A DNA stretch of 64,000 bases from Phragmites australis. Its lineage: Eukaryota; Streptophyta; Magnoliopsida; Poales; Poaceae. The stretch spans positions 15,617,001 to 15,681,000 of the forward strand of contig NC_084943.1 of NCBI RefSeq assembly GCF_958298935.1, written 5' to 3'. The position numbers and the translations under genes were made by a program. A model generated the notes under the pieces. That model searched no databases, was not told the DNA's origin, and was given only the letters and a program-made list of their open reading frames with translations. This document shows, piece by piece, positions 1-11,463 of the stretch. The stretch's first letter is position 1. Every line of letters begins with the position of its first letter.

Positions 1-236
1 GAATTTAAGATCAATAGCATTAAAGGAATATGAGTTTTATTGGTGGTAGGTGGTAGATCAGGTATGAAGGTCTATGACATTGGCATATAAGAAATTATTC
101 CTATTTTTTACCCTCACAATGCAGTTTTCTTGTCCGACTGATATTGGGAAACCGAGATTATCACGTGTACGCACCGAAGGAGAATATGCGGCGAAGTCAC
201 AGGAGTCTATACAGGCTTGCGGTGAAACGAACATAC

Positions 237-2324
237 CTTGTAGTAGCTCCAAGCAATCTGACCAGACGGCGCCGTGAATGAGAGCGGGCGGTCACTACAG
301 AATGCTACGTTCATATCCGTCAGGTAGAGCGTGCCAGCAACAGGGCCTGTTGCCGTTGACAGGTAACATGCGAAGGTCTTCTTCAGGTGCTCCTCAGGGT
401 TGGGGGAGAAAGTCTGCTTGTACAGCTTGTCGAAGCCGCCCTCCGTCAGGGCCTTTGCGCCAAGGCTGAGCTTCCCCATCGCAGCGTCAGAGATCGAAGG
501 CGCCGTCTTCACTGGAAAATGTACAAACAGATGCCAAATTTAAGGAAAGCTGATGACTGAAAGCTTGCTTAAACCAATATGAAATGCAAAGGATAATAAA
601 ACTAGTTCCCTCACAAAACTAAAGTAACATGAAGTCAAATCAGTTGACAAGTCTAATTTCAGATATCAACGTTGAACTCAGTATGGTTGGTTTAATCAAC
701 TACTATCAAACATCAACTTGGTTGAGTCAACTCTCAGCTTATTAGAACTATATTCAAACTACTCCCACAATGGCCCTTTGTCACGATCAACTAAGCAAGT
801 AATATGCAAGTTAAGTACAACAGACAAGGGTTTTTGTGGAGAAAAGTTTGTCGCTAATAAACTACATAAAAGTGAGGATAGTAGTTTAATCACAGGTAAA
901 CAGTGATGTCGCTACTTTCATCACCAATGTTCTGATGTCTTGTAGTGGTTGTCCAAGTCTAGATTGAAGCCCCAAAATTTTATGATCTTACAACCCCTGA
1001 TTCAGTGGACTTCTACGTAGGATCCTAATTGATAGTCTTAACTCTTAATATTTCTAAGATTCTAGAAAATATTATCATAGGAACGCGAACACGATTTACT
1101 TGTACCGAACGGTTCGTGATTAATTATAACTACTTTATACATGTCCTTTCAATTTTAAAGTTCCAAACTTTATCCACGAATGCCTTCTAATATATGAATA
1201 AGTAACTATAGTTATCACATTCAGACCGTATTTTCAAATAACGTACACTAAATGTACAGGTTAAATTTTTGAGAAATTTTATGTGGTCCAAAATTAAAAT
1301 GAGCTATTTATTTTTAGAGTCCAGCCTAGATTAGTCAGGATACTATTCATTTCTCACCAGTAATATAGGTAGTATATATGAGTAGTATAGTAGTATTAGG
1401 ATTATTTCGAAGAGAAAAATATATAACATGAAAATAATTAACTTGCAGTTATATATCTCTAAATAGAGTAATATTTCAGTGCTATTTTAATCTGCATTCA
1501 ACATGAGAGTTCATTTACTACTCATCGTTTTTGCTAATCATGATAGGTAATTTTAACAAAACTATCATAATTACTAAAATATCCAATTACATGGATAGTC
1601 GGATTAGATTTATACCTCTAGATAGTATAGACCACCACCGTAAAAGAGCTCAAATTTTTTATCACTAAATACACGGTAGATTTAGCCAAGTAGTATCAGC
1701 TAGACCAAAAAATAAATTCAGCAAAAGCAGCTCCTCTCTCCCCAAGAGCAGAGCACTCCCTCGGCTCAGGTGATGAGCAAAAGCAGAGTACTCCCTCTGC
1801 TCAGGCGATGAGCAAGAGCAGAGGATCCTCTGCTCCGGCAAGGACGTCGAAAGGTGGTCCCTGCTTCGTTCTTCTCTCCCTTTTCTGCTAGGCTAGGGCT
1901 ACCGAACTCGCGAGCTGAATAGAGCTAAGGCAAGGGGAGAAGGATCGAGTCAAGAACGGGGGAGGGGCTTACGGTTGAGCCAGATGTTGGAGGCGAGCTC
2001 CTCGGCCTTCCGGCTCCAGGTGTTGAAGAAGTCGAGGATGTGCTCCATCGGGCTGTCCCCCTTCTGCTGCCTATGCCGCTGCGGCGGTGCCACGGGCACC
2101 TCCCCCATGATGATGTACGGCGGCAGCTCCTGGTCCCCGCGAGCCGCCGTCCACTGCGCCGCCTCTTTGTTCTCCGGGTGCGCCCCGGGGGCCGCCGGTG
2201 GGCCCATCTGCCGCGTGCCCCACCGCGCCTCCTCGGCTGGTGCCGCCGCGGGAAACGGCGCAGGCTGCGGCGCCCCGTCCGGTGCGGCGGCGGCGGTGTC
2301 CTGCTTGCTGTCCTTGCCCTCCAT
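237..2324 (-). CDS. GEM-like GRAM-domain protein (ABA-responsive type), 5' part; exons 1973-2324 and 237-511
   Basis: Two exons join in frame. Exon 1 starts at the first ATG below the TATA box (2324-2322) and ends at a GTAAGC donor (1972). Exon 2 begins after a TTTTCCAG acceptor (513-512) and ends at AAG|GTATGT (donor 236-235). Junction phase is 1 and the joined codon gives Leu, restoring the family's WLNLKT stretch. Residues 1-75 are Ala/Pro-rich; SPMEHILDFFNTWSRKAEE is the conserved segment before the GRAM domain. The GRAM domain begins near residue 140 and includes VAFCSDRPLSFTAPSG and AWSYYK; 209 residues are visible. The rest of GRAM and the C-terminus lie beyond base 1, since nothing in 1-236 encodes them. 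Relatives include Arabidopsis GEM and ABA-responsive GEM-like proteins, with a phosphoinositide/membrane-binding type of fold. No stops or frameshifts are seen, so the gene looks functional. Which paralogue it is cannot be told. Confidence 0.9.
1747..1835. repeat. 35-bp tandem repeat in intron 1 of the GEM-like gene
   Basis: The motif AGCAGAGNACTCCCTC followed by GCTCAGG and GATGAGCAA starts at 1747, 1782 and 1817, giving two full units and a partial third. It sits about 140 bases inside the first intron (512-1972). The rest of the 1.46-kb intron is AT-rich and shows no coding sequence I recognise. Confidence 0.7.
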
Positions 2325-2463
2325 GGATGACGAGACGGTGACGCGGGGAACGAAGAGGACGGAGTAGGCGATGGAACAGTGTGGAGCTCGGTGCAAGTGG
2401 AAAGCGCGAGACTACGGATGGATTAGATCCGATCGGTGGCGAGGTGGCGAGGTCAGGTTACAC

Positions 2464-2471
2464 TTTTTATA
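2464..2471 (-). promoter_or_regulatory. TATA box of the GEM-like gene
   Basis: Read on the minus strand this is TATAAAAA inside GCCTATAAAAAGTG, 140 bases upstream of the ATG at 2324. There is no other ATG between it and the chosen start, which supports that start. A transcription start near 2435-2440 is inferred from usual plant spacing. An ACGTGAC-like core lies further upstream near 2625-2632; such cores occur in ABA-responsive elements, but one copy alone is weak evidence. Confidence 0.65.
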
Positions 2472-2639
2472 GGCTGAGCGGTGGCGCGTCGGCAAAGGAG
2501 GGAAATCCTGCCACGGAAGGACACGGCGTGCTCGTTCCAGACGACTTCCATGCTTCGGGAGCAAGAACCTTCGAGGCGCGGCACACGCGGCGTAAGTGGG
2601 CAACCAAGGCTTAGCCGCGGAGACTACGTGACACAGTGC

Positions 2640-3346
2640 TAGCTACTGTATACCCTCACGGCAACCCATACACACATTTGACTATTGAGAAAAAAATATA
2701 AATTTAAAGATTGATAAAGTTACTATATATATATCTTAAAAATATCATCTAGATTATATATACAAATAGCAAATTAATGTAGATAATCACCTACTCTGAC
2801 CATCCAAAGACTTACCTACCTAGCTTATCACAAGTTGGAAGCTTTGAGTTAGCTTATTCGATCGCACGCCCACTGTTCTAAATGCCTAACAATTTGACTA
2901 TTTTGCTTCGAATTAGTAGCTTATTCGTACTCTCACGGTTTTCAAATACCTGCTACTTTTACTATTTTACCCTTTGTGAATATTTATTATCGCTTCGAAT
3001 GATTTCCCCCTTCCGAAGTACCCGTACCTCGTCATCGTATACTTCCTAGTGTAGGCTCAAGACAAATTATTTCAATCCAAGTAACTTCTGTGCTTTACAA
3101 ATTGGACCATCAAAAGACTTGGGACTCAATAAACCATTCGAGTTCGGTTTAATTTAGACTCGACTCGAGCCTCGTCTGAATTTTGAGATGAGCTGGTGCC
3201 CGTCCAAAGGATTGACAAGCCCGTGGTGAGCCTGATGTGTATGATATGCTCCAGTTTCAAGCTGCGCCTGCGCGTCTTCGTCCCTGCAGCATTCACTCGA
3301 CCTTGCCCTCCCGTAGCAGCCCGCGAATGAAAGGTGGTCGGAGGAG
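2640..3346. other. Intergenic stretch, nothing recognised
   Basis: AT-rich spacer between the GEM-like promoter and the Ty3/gypsy element. A short minus-strand open frame at 3154-3357 shows no family motif. I see no gene, RNA or repeat that I can name here. Confidence 0.5.
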
Positions 3347-3351
3347 GAGCG

Positions 3352-3610
3352 TGTCACGCCCCCAAAATGGACCTCGCATAAGTCTATATTCTTAATATAT
3401 TCTTATTTTATTATTAATTAAAGATTAAAATCAGATTAGTGAAGGAATATCTTAGACTAATTAAAGTCCTTGAAAAAATTAGAGTTATTTTATAATGCAA
3501 GCTGCTATTATTCTTAAACATTAAACTTGTTTATGGACCCATTCAATTCTCAAATTAATTAGTCAGTCAAAAATCTAACTATATTATAATTAATTAACCG
3601 GTTCCTCACA
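3352..3610 (-). repeat. 3' LTR of the Ty3/gypsy element
   Basis: 259 bp, about the same length and content as 7003-7247. On the element's strand it starts TGTGAGGAACCGG and ends GGGGGCGTGACA. Outside it lies the target duplication GAGCG. Just upstream on the element's strand is AAGGAGATAGGA, a plausible polypurine tract (about 3611-3622). Confidence 0.85.
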
Positions 3611-4346
3611 TCCTATCTCCTTAAAAGAAATTTCGTCCCAAAATTTTACTCACTGCTATTCATAAAATGATAGGAAAAATCTGTACGAATATCCTCTTCT
3701 TTTTTCTAGGTAGCTTCTTGCTCACTGTGATTACTTCATTGTATTTTAACAAATGAAATAGTTTGTTGTCGTAATTTATGATTGATTATCCTAAAATACA
3801 GATAGGATATTCCTGATACGTAGGTCATCCTATAGTTGTATTAATGGTGTCTCGATCCTATCTGTTAACTCCCGCAAGCATTTTAGCAACATTGAGACAT
3901 GGAAAGTATTGTGTACTCTTTGTAGAGGTTATGGTAATTCTATCTGGTAGGCGACTTTTCTAACTTTATGTGTTACTCGGTATGGGTCAATATACCTTGT
4001 ACTCAATTTTCAATAGATACCGAATCTTTTGATTCCTTTCATTGGTGATACTTTCAAATATACCCAATTACCTTTTTGAAATTCTAGATCGCTTCTACAA
4101 TTATCTGCATAACTTTTCTATCAATTTTGGGCCATATGTATTTGATTTCTTATAACCTTAATCTCCTCCTCTGTTTCTTGTAATAAGTCTGGCCAAGATA
4201 TTTCTTCTCTCCAACTTCATTCCAACAAATTGGTATTGTGTTCAACATTTTCTTTCATACAATGCCTCATATGGTGCCATCTGAATAGTTGATAGGTAGC
4301 TATTATTGTAGGCAAATTCTACTAAAGATAGATGTTTATCCAATGA

Positions 4347-6973
4347 TCATCTGAAATCTATTACACTTGCCCTTGGCATGTCGTCAAAAATTTGATTGAC
4401 TCTTTCTGTTTGTCCATCCGTCTGCAGGTGATATGTTGTACTGAAGTTTAGTTTTGTTCTCATAGCTTCATGTAGACTTTTCCAAAACTTAGATACAAAA
4501 TGAGGACATATGTCAGAAACAATAGCTAACAGCACACAATGTAGTGTTTCTATTTTCTTAATATATATTTCGCCTAGTTTCTTCAATGATTAGGTTTGCT
4601 TCACAGGGATAAAAGTGTGTTGTTTTTGTCAATCTATCGACAATTACCCAAATGGAGTCATGTCCAGTAGACATACGAGGAAGTCCAATGATAAAATCCA
4701 TAACAATTTGTTCCCATTTCCAAACTGGTATTTTTAAAGATTGTAAATAACCACCTGGTTTCTAGTGCTCAGCTTTTGCACATTGACATATATCGCATTC
4801 AGAAATGAATTTGGCAATGTCTTTCTTCATGTTATTCCACCAAAATATCCCCTTTAAATCTTTGTGCACTTTAGTACTTCCAGGGTAAATAGTATAAGGG
4901 ATAGAGTGTGCTTTCTCCAATATTTCTTTTCTTATTTGTTGGTCATCTGGAACACATAATCGATTGTGAAACCAAAATGATCCATCTTCATGGATTTTAA
5001 ACTCAAGTGGTTTCCCGGTTTCTAATTCTTCCTTTATCTTTTGTAGGAATTCATCATGTTCTTGATTCACCTTTATCTTTTTTTTTTTAAATTGGCTGAA
5101 ATTGTCAGGCATGGGGCTGGATTTCTGGGTCATTTCTTGTAACCATGATTTCAAAAAATTTCAAATCTTTCAGTATCTCTATTTGATTGGCAAGCATAGT
5201 GGCCTACTAAGAGCGTTTGCAACAACATTGGTTTTTCCAGAATGATAATTTATTCTAATATCATAATTTTTAATTAACTCCAACCAACGTCTTTGTCTCA
5301 TATTTAGCTCCTTCTAAGTAAATATGTACTTGAAGCTCTTATGGTCAATGTAGATTTCACAATGTCCTCTAAAGAGATAATGGTGCCAAATCTTGAGTAC
5401 AAATACTACATCTTCTAATTCCAAGTTATGTGTTGGGTAGTTCATTTCATTGGATCTCAATTGATGGGATGCATATACAATCACTTTATCTTCTTACATT
5501 AGCACACAATCTAAACCCACTTTTGATGCATCACAATAGATAATATATCCAATTTCCGTTCTTGGTAAAGTGAGTATTAGAGTAGATACTAGTTTTTTCT
5601 TTAGTTCTTCGAAATATTTGTCACATTGCTCATTCTATTCAAACTTTGCTCCTTTTCGTGTAAGCTTTATTAATGGTGTCAATAAATGAGTAAATTTAAA
5701 TAAATCTCCTGTAATATCATACTAATCCAAGAAAACTTCTTATCTCTATTACCATTGTGAGTTTCCTTCCAATCTACTACAGCTTGTACTTTTGTAGGAT
5801 CGACTGAAATTCCATTGCCATATATTACATGTCTCAAAAATGATACTTTATCAAGCCAAAACTCACATTTCTTTAGTTTTCCATATAAATTATTTTCTTT
5901 TAATATTTCAAGAACTATTCATAGGTGATTTGCATGTTCTGCTTCACTCTTTGAGTATATTAAGATGTCATCAATAAATACGATAACAAAGTGATCCAAG
6001 TGTGGTTTGAAAACTCAATTATTAGATCCATGAAAGTTGGTGAAGTATTTGTTATGCCAAAAGGCATAACCAAATACTCATAATGTCCATATCTTGTTTG
6101 AAATATAGTTCTGGGAGCATCTTTCATTTTAATCTTCAATTGGTGATAACTAGATTGCAAATATATCTTGTAAAATACCTTTGCTCCTTGAAGTTGATCG
6201 AATAATTATCAATTTTTGGCAATCAGTATATATTCTTAATTCCACATGTCGATCTAATAGTAAGATAAGTCGATTATCGTATGCCGTACTGACGCTTGCC
6301 TTGCATGGTCACTTTGTTAAATTCCTGATAGTCTACACAAAGTGCTACCATCTTTCTTCTTTACGAAGAGTATGTACGGAGCAGCCCATGAAGACACACT
6401 AGATTGTATAAAACCTTTGTTTTCCAATTCCCCAAGCTGTTTCTTGAACTCTTGCATTTCAATTGGAGCCATCCGATAAAGTGGTTTAGCCATAGGACTA
6501 GAACCAGAAATTAGATATTTACAAAATTATATTTCTCGATCAAATGACATTCCTGGTAATTCCTCTGGAAAAATATCTATATATTCATTCACTATAGGAA
6601 TATCCTTTATACTTTTGCTTCTGACTTCAATATTAAGAGCTTCGAGGCTTGCTACCCTTTTATTTCTTTGACACACTACTTCATGATGATTTGGTAACTT
6701 AAATATTACTCTTTTTCTATGGCAATTGATGAATGTCCAATTTTTTGATAACCAGTCTATACCCAAGATAACATCAAACTTTACCACTTCTAGTACCACT
6801 AGATTGGCAAAAAAAATTCCTACTATTTTTATTGGGCACAAATCACATATGTACCTTGAAGTCACCTTTCTTGCATAAAAGTACATTAGAATATAAATGC
6901 ATCTTAATTTGAAAGTTAAGATATAAACAATTTGAAAGAATATCATGCAACTAACTAAGCATTTCCCAACCAC
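4347..6973 (-). pseudogene. Decayed Ty3/gypsy pol (PR-RT-RH-INT)
   Basis: Protease remnant at 6973-6527 has VILGIDWL and leads into EELPG, the usual start of the RT region. RT remnant at 6160-5960 has [12 protein letters not shown] and a broken active-site region just downstream. RNase H-like sequence follows around 5.2-5.7 kb with many stops. The integrase zinc finger lies at 5154-4762, with paired His and a CDICQC knuckle. The integrase core at 4586-4347 keeps SDICPHFVSKFW and HLQTDGQTERVNQ. No frame is continuous across domains. gag is absent, so the copy could only have moved with help, or lost gag after insertion. Confidence 0.85.
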
Positions 6974-6983
6974 ACAACCTATG

Positions 6984-6995
6984 ACTCTGGTACCA
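6984..6995 (-). other. Primer-binding site, initiator-Met tRNA
   Basis: The minus strand reads TGGTACCAGAGT, one or two mismatches from the TGGTATCAGAGC used by most plant Ty3/gypsy elements. It lies 7 bases inside the 5' LTR. Confidence 0.8.
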
Positions 6996-7002
6996 TTTTA
7001 AC

Positions 7003-7247
7003 CGTCACACCCAAAAATAGGCCCATGCGTAAGTCTACATTCTTATTTTATTATTAAATAAAGATTAAGATAACATTAGTGAAGAATTATCTTAGAGTAA
7101 TTACAATACTTAAAATAGAGTTATTTTGATAATGCAAGGTGTTATTATTCTTAAGCATTAAACTTATTTATGGGTTGATTCAATTCTTAAATTAATTAGT
7201 TAGCCAAACCTCTAATTATATTATAATTAATTATCTGGTTCCTCGTA
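7003..7247 (-). repeat. 5' LTR of the Ty3/gypsy element
   Basis: 245 bp, a diverged direct repeat of 3352-3610. Its outer end has mutated from TGTGAGG to TACGAGG, but the adjoining GAGCG duplication confirms the boundary. Confidence 0.85.
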
Positions 7248-7252
7248 GAGCG

Positions 7253-7644
7253 CTTGGGCAAGTAGAGCTCTTTTGGGAGGTGAAGTGGTCAGCATGGAGA
7301 TCGTTGGGCATCGGCCGCCACAAACGAAAGCATGGATACGAGGAGAAGGAAACAACTGATGGGATGTCATCACTGCTACCACTCAGGGCTCCCAACAAGC
7401 AGTTGCGGATGCAACGAAATCATGAAGAAGGGTTGATTTTTTTCCACTCCTCTACCTCATCTCTCTCTTCTCCTCCTCTTACAAAAAATGGAGAAGAGGG
7501 CTTAGGGGACTATAAGGGAGTGGCGGCCGGTAGGGGCTTGAGTCCCCCTCGCCCCACCCCCCTCCCCCTGAAAATCCGCCACAAGCAACAAGCCAGGTGG
7601 CTAGGGAAAAACAACCAAACTTTTTAGAGTTTGTTAAAGTAATA
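7253..7644. other. Spacer with an unsupported open frame
   Basis: A 115-codon plus-strand open frame lies at 7280-7627. It is low-complexity (Ser/Pro/Lys-rich), lacks any domain I know and has no neighbouring exon signals. I do not call it a gene. Confidence 0.4.
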
Positions 7645-7822
7645 TTAATTTAATGCAAAATACAAAAATAATATACATTTTTGAAAATTGCAAAAATAGT
7701 ATCATGTCGGCAGGTTTCTATCGGGAAGGTGCCGGTTCGGAAATTGATTTTCCAACAGGGTATTATTTTTACAATTTTTCGAAATTACATATTATTTTTG
7801 TAATTTTTCAATTTTTAAAAAA
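7645..7822. repeat. Inverted-repeat (MITE-like) element
   Basis: The left arm (about 7650-7705) and right arm (about 7757-7815) are imperfect reverse complements. Both carry TATTATTTTTGTA- and TACTATTTTTGCA-like blocks rich in A/T. The loop is GC-richer and contains GTTTCTATCGGGAAG and GTGCCGGTTCGG. Size and structure suggest a small non-autonomous DNA element. I could not define a target duplication. Confidence 0.45.
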
Positions 7823-7825
7823 TCA

Positions 7826-8140
7826 AAGTTTTTGTTTCTTATGGTTGGCTAGCGGGTGCTTTTGGGATTCATTTTTGCCAGCCATGTGGTAAGTCTAGGT
7901 AACCAAAGACGTAGAGCTGCATCGGCTAATGCAGGTGCAGTCCAGGCTACCAATCACATGGATAGGCTCGCTCATGACAGACTTGTTATCCACTAATAGC
8001 AGAGTTAGCAACAAAAGGTATTTTGGCTATATTTGGAAAAATAATATAAATTATAATATATTAGTATCAATCTTTGCATACCATTTATACAGGTGAGGCA
8101 TTCAAATAATTGAAAATTTAGATCTATATCATTTTTATGA
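7826..8140. other. Spacer, nothing recognised
   Basis: No coding or repeat signal was found. It ends at the CACTA terminus, and its last three bases TGA are the candidate target duplication. Confidence 0.4.
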
Positions 8141-8365
8141 CACTAGAACATAATTGGTTATTCGTGCTGGGTCATCAGTGTCGGCTAGGTCAGAACCAGT
8201 ACTGATGAAGTGTCAGTGCCGGTTCGTAACATCTCGAGCATGATCAATGATTGAGCTAGGTTGAACCGACACTAATATTTAGTGACAGCTGGTAACTATG
8301 ACTTGGCACTGATACTTTTTATTAGTGCCAGTTCGTGTTACAGGTCGGTACTAATAAATGTCCAT
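8141..8365. repeat. Left terminal and subterminal repeats of the CACTA element
   Basis: Starts with CACTAG, then repeated blocks such as CATCAGTGTCGGC, GTCAGTGCCGGTTCG and ATTAGTGCCAGTTCG in both orientations. Such arrays are the transposase-binding regions in known CACTA elements. Confidence 0.75.
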
Positions 8366-9121
8366 TATAAAAGTGGCGTCTACTTCTCCCTCAAGCTTGA
8401 ACAGGATAGAGAGGAGCTATGTTCTGCTCGACTCCCGCCATTTGTGCCCAACCTTGCACTTAGAGACTTAAAAATTTGGAAGAGTCTATGTGCCCAAGGT
8501 GCTTCAAGGTTAGTAAGATGATCTATATTTTATTTTTACTTAGATTTACCTGTTAGATTGCTCTAGGTTTGAAAGTATGTGATTGCTCCATGGTGATGAA
8601 TTTTTAGAGCTCTAATTGAGCTCTAATTGAGTAAAAATTATAATTTTTTCATTGTAGTGCACATAGAGATGATCTACATTTTATTTGTGGTTAGTTTTTT
8701 TTTTTTTTGTTAGAGTACTCTAGATTTGAAAGTATGTGATAATGCCATGGTGACCTAGATCTCTATTTTTTTAGTAGTGATTTAAGAAAAATGTTAAAAT
8801 CACATCTAAATAGAATAAAACCTAACTCTAATTTTCTAGTAGTGAATTAGGAAAAAAGATTAAAATCATCACTAAATAGATCAACATATTGAATTTGAAT
8901 ATTGTGCTGTATGGATGACACGTCCACCCGCTAATCGCAAGCGAACGCGGCAACATTTAGAAGGTGGGTCCTTCGACCCGGGCTAAGGCCCTCTAATATG
9001 GAGCAATCAAGATGCAAGGTAATTCAATAAATTAGATGTGAATTTTGAAATATTGCATGGTTATCAGTTCAATGGTTTTTTTAATGATTGCTAAAACGTA
9101 ATGATAATTATACATTTGCAG

Positions 9122-11283
9122 ATGGACCGGATATGGATGTACAAGGCTGACAATCGTGGCCCAGAGTTCTTTCATGGCATTGATGCTTTTTTTAGGGCTG
9201 CTGCGGCATACAGGAAGCCAAAAAATAAGCGTGATGATCACTATATATTGTTTGTGCGTTGATTGCAAGAATGATAAGAAGTTCTCAGGTATAGAGTAAA
9301 TCCATGCACACTTATTTCATAGGGGTTGCAAGCATAGCTATATCCGCTGGACCGAGCACGGTGAACTTAAGAAGGTTGTGCATGAAGAATATCCCACAGT
9401 CGAAGAAGATGGAGGCAACGATATGACGGCTGGTGAAGACATCGATATGTCGGTGTTCAAAGATACTTTTGTTAGCAACAATGATGATGACCTAGACAAA
9501 ATGTTGTGCAACGCGGAGGGATACTTCACTAGTGATAGGCAATATGAAAAGTTCCAGTGCATGATAGAGTACTATAAAACACCAGTGTTCCCGGGTTGTA
9601 AGAAAGAGCACAACAAGCTATATATTGTGCTAACATTGTTGCAAATAAAGTCTAGCAATGATTGGTCTGATAAGGGCTTAAACAAGTTGTTATGATTCTT
9701 GAGGCACTTGCTTCCAGAGGGCAACGAGTTTCCTAAAAACACGTACCACACCAAGCGAATTGTTTGCCCATTGGCGTTGGAAATAGAGAAAATACATGGA
9801 TGTCAAAACGACTGCAAGTTGTATCGCGGCGGGGATGCAGACTTGGAAGCGTGTCGTGTTTGCAGTGCATCATGGTACAAGAGCAACGTTGATGATATTG
9901 ATAGCAATGACATAGGGGAGAAGAGTAAGGATAAAAGACCTCCCGCTAAGATGGTTTGGTATTTCCCTATAATCTCTTATTTGAAGTGATTATTTGCCAA
10001 CAAAGTGAATACCGAGTTAATGGGATGGAATCAAATGGAGAAACTTCGATACAAAATACAAGAAATTCAAAACTAAAGTGAGAAATATAAGGCTTGAGTT
10101 TAGCACGGATGGGAGGAATCCTTTCTACAACATGAGCAATAGTCATAGCAGTTGGTCTATGACTCTCTGTATCTATAACCTTCTATCTTGATTGTGTATA
10201 AAGCGAAAGTTCCTTATGATGCCTTTGCTAATCAGTGGGCCAAATCAACCTGAAAATGATATCGATGTGTATCTCTAACCATTGCTTGAAGATCTCCTTG
10301 TACTATGGAAAGATGGCGTACGGGTGTGGGATGAATACAAACATGAGTATTTCACCCTACGCATAATGTTGTTCGTAACGATCCAAGATTGGATTACTCT
10401 TGTTAACCTATCGGGATAGACTTTAAAAGGCTACAATGGATGTGTATGGTGCTTGGATGAAACAGGGGGCATTGTGGCTAAATAAGTTCAAGAAAATGGT
10501 CTACATGGGTCACCGTAGGTTTCTATGTTCGGATCACCGATACCGCAAGAATAACAGAGCTTTTGACGGGACAGTGGAGACTCGTCGAGCTCTAAAGGTT
10601 CACACTGGGGGAACAGGTTATATAAGAATGGTAAAGAAGCTTAGAGTTGTCCTTGGAAAGGAGGAAGAATTCCCAGCTAGAAAACTCGCTCTTATGTTTA
10701 AAAAGAGATCAATTTTTTCAAACCTACCTTATTGGAAGCACTTGATGGTCCAGCATGCAATTGACATCATGCATATGGAGAAGAACGTGTTTCATAGCTT
10801 GATTGGTACCTTACTAGACATACCTGGCAAAACAAAAGATACACTTAATTCACGGTTGGACCAGAAAGGTATGAAGCTAAGAAAAATTCTGCATCCTAAA
10901 ATCTTAGGCAACAGGGCAAATGAACTTCTCATGGCTTGCTACACTCTAAACAAGGAAGAGAAGATCAACCTATGTAGTTGCTTGCATGGAATCAAAGTTC
11001 CAACCGGTTACTCCTCCAACATAAAGAGATTAGTGAACATAAAAACTTTGAAGTTAGTTGGCATGAAATCCCATGATTATCACATAATGATGATACAGTT
11101 GCTTGCTGTTGCAATTAGAGGTATTCTGTCGGATAAGGTTTGAGACCCAATCATAAAGTTGTGTTCATTTTTCAATACAGTTTCATACAATGTTATTGAC
11201 CCGAGCAAACTAACAAAGTTGCAGCAAGATGTGGTCCATACTATATGCCAGCTTAAGAGTATTTTCCCTCCATCATGCTGCAA
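9122..11283 (+). pseudogene. TNP2-like CACTA transposase, broken
   Basis: The ATG at 9122 opens MDRIWMYKADNR, the typical TNP2 start. Conserved blocks follow in order: a GCKHSYIRWTEHGE block near 9.32 kb; GNEFPKNTYHTKRIVCPL at about 9.72-9.78 kb; CQNDCKLYRGGDADLEACRVC, a Cys-rich block; and PAKMVWYFPIISYLK ending near 9.99 kb. From 10436 to 11143 comes a long segment with YMGHRRFL, FSNLPYWKHL, IDIMHMEKNV and KSHDYHIMM. The frame breaks several times. Recognisable sequence ends at FPPSC (about 11275), where the C-terminal third is replaced by unrelated DNA. Transposase activity is ruled out for this copy. Confidence 0.88.
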
Positions 11284-11463
11284 TAAAATCTTTAAGCCCT
11301 CTTATGCCTGTTCTAGCTATATTGCTTTGTTTTTACCTTTTAGTACTGGAATCAGATCAGCATCAGGCTGCAATAAAATCTTTAAGCCCTCTTATGCATG
11401 TTCTAGCTATATTCATTATCCTTTGTTTTTACCTTTTAGTACTGGAATCAGATCAGCATCTCT
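11277..11463. repeat. 90-bp tandem duplication at the TNP2 break
   Basis: GCTGCAATAAAATC starts copies at 11277 and 11367; both end in ATCAGATCAGCATC. The second copy has 7 extra bases (CATTATC). The duplication sits exactly where transposase homology stops. Confidence 0.8.

Larger units (their letters stand above)
3352..7247 (-). mobile_element. Degenerate gag-less Ty3/gypsy retrotransposon, ends intact
   Basis: The 3,896-bp element runs on the minus strand between two direct repeats (LTRs at 3352-3610 and 7003-7247). It is flanked by a perfect 5-bp target duplication, GAGCG, at 3347-3351 and 7248-7252. A primer-binding site complementary to initiator-Met tRNA lies just inside the 5' LTR. 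Protease, reverse transcriptase, RNase H, integrase zinc finger and integrase core are recognisable in the order PR-RT-RH-INT, which is the Ty3/gypsy order. There is no gag: protease-like sequence begins almost directly after the primer-binding site. Many stops and frameshifts make it non-coding. Confidence 0.88.

Noticed and set aside
1975..2367. Plus-strand open frames of 130 and 96 codons
   Set aside because: They are antisense shadows of exon 1 of the GEM-like gene, which has a clear domain, TATA box and splice sites on the minus strand.
2322..2396. Extended N-terminus of the GEM-like protein starting at 2396
   Set aside because: The codon at 2396 on the minus strand is TTG, not ATG. The first ATG after the TATA box is at 2324.
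7280..7627. 115-codon plus-strand open frame
   Set aside because: Low-complexity composition, no domain and no partner exon. It begins just beside a retrotransposon border.
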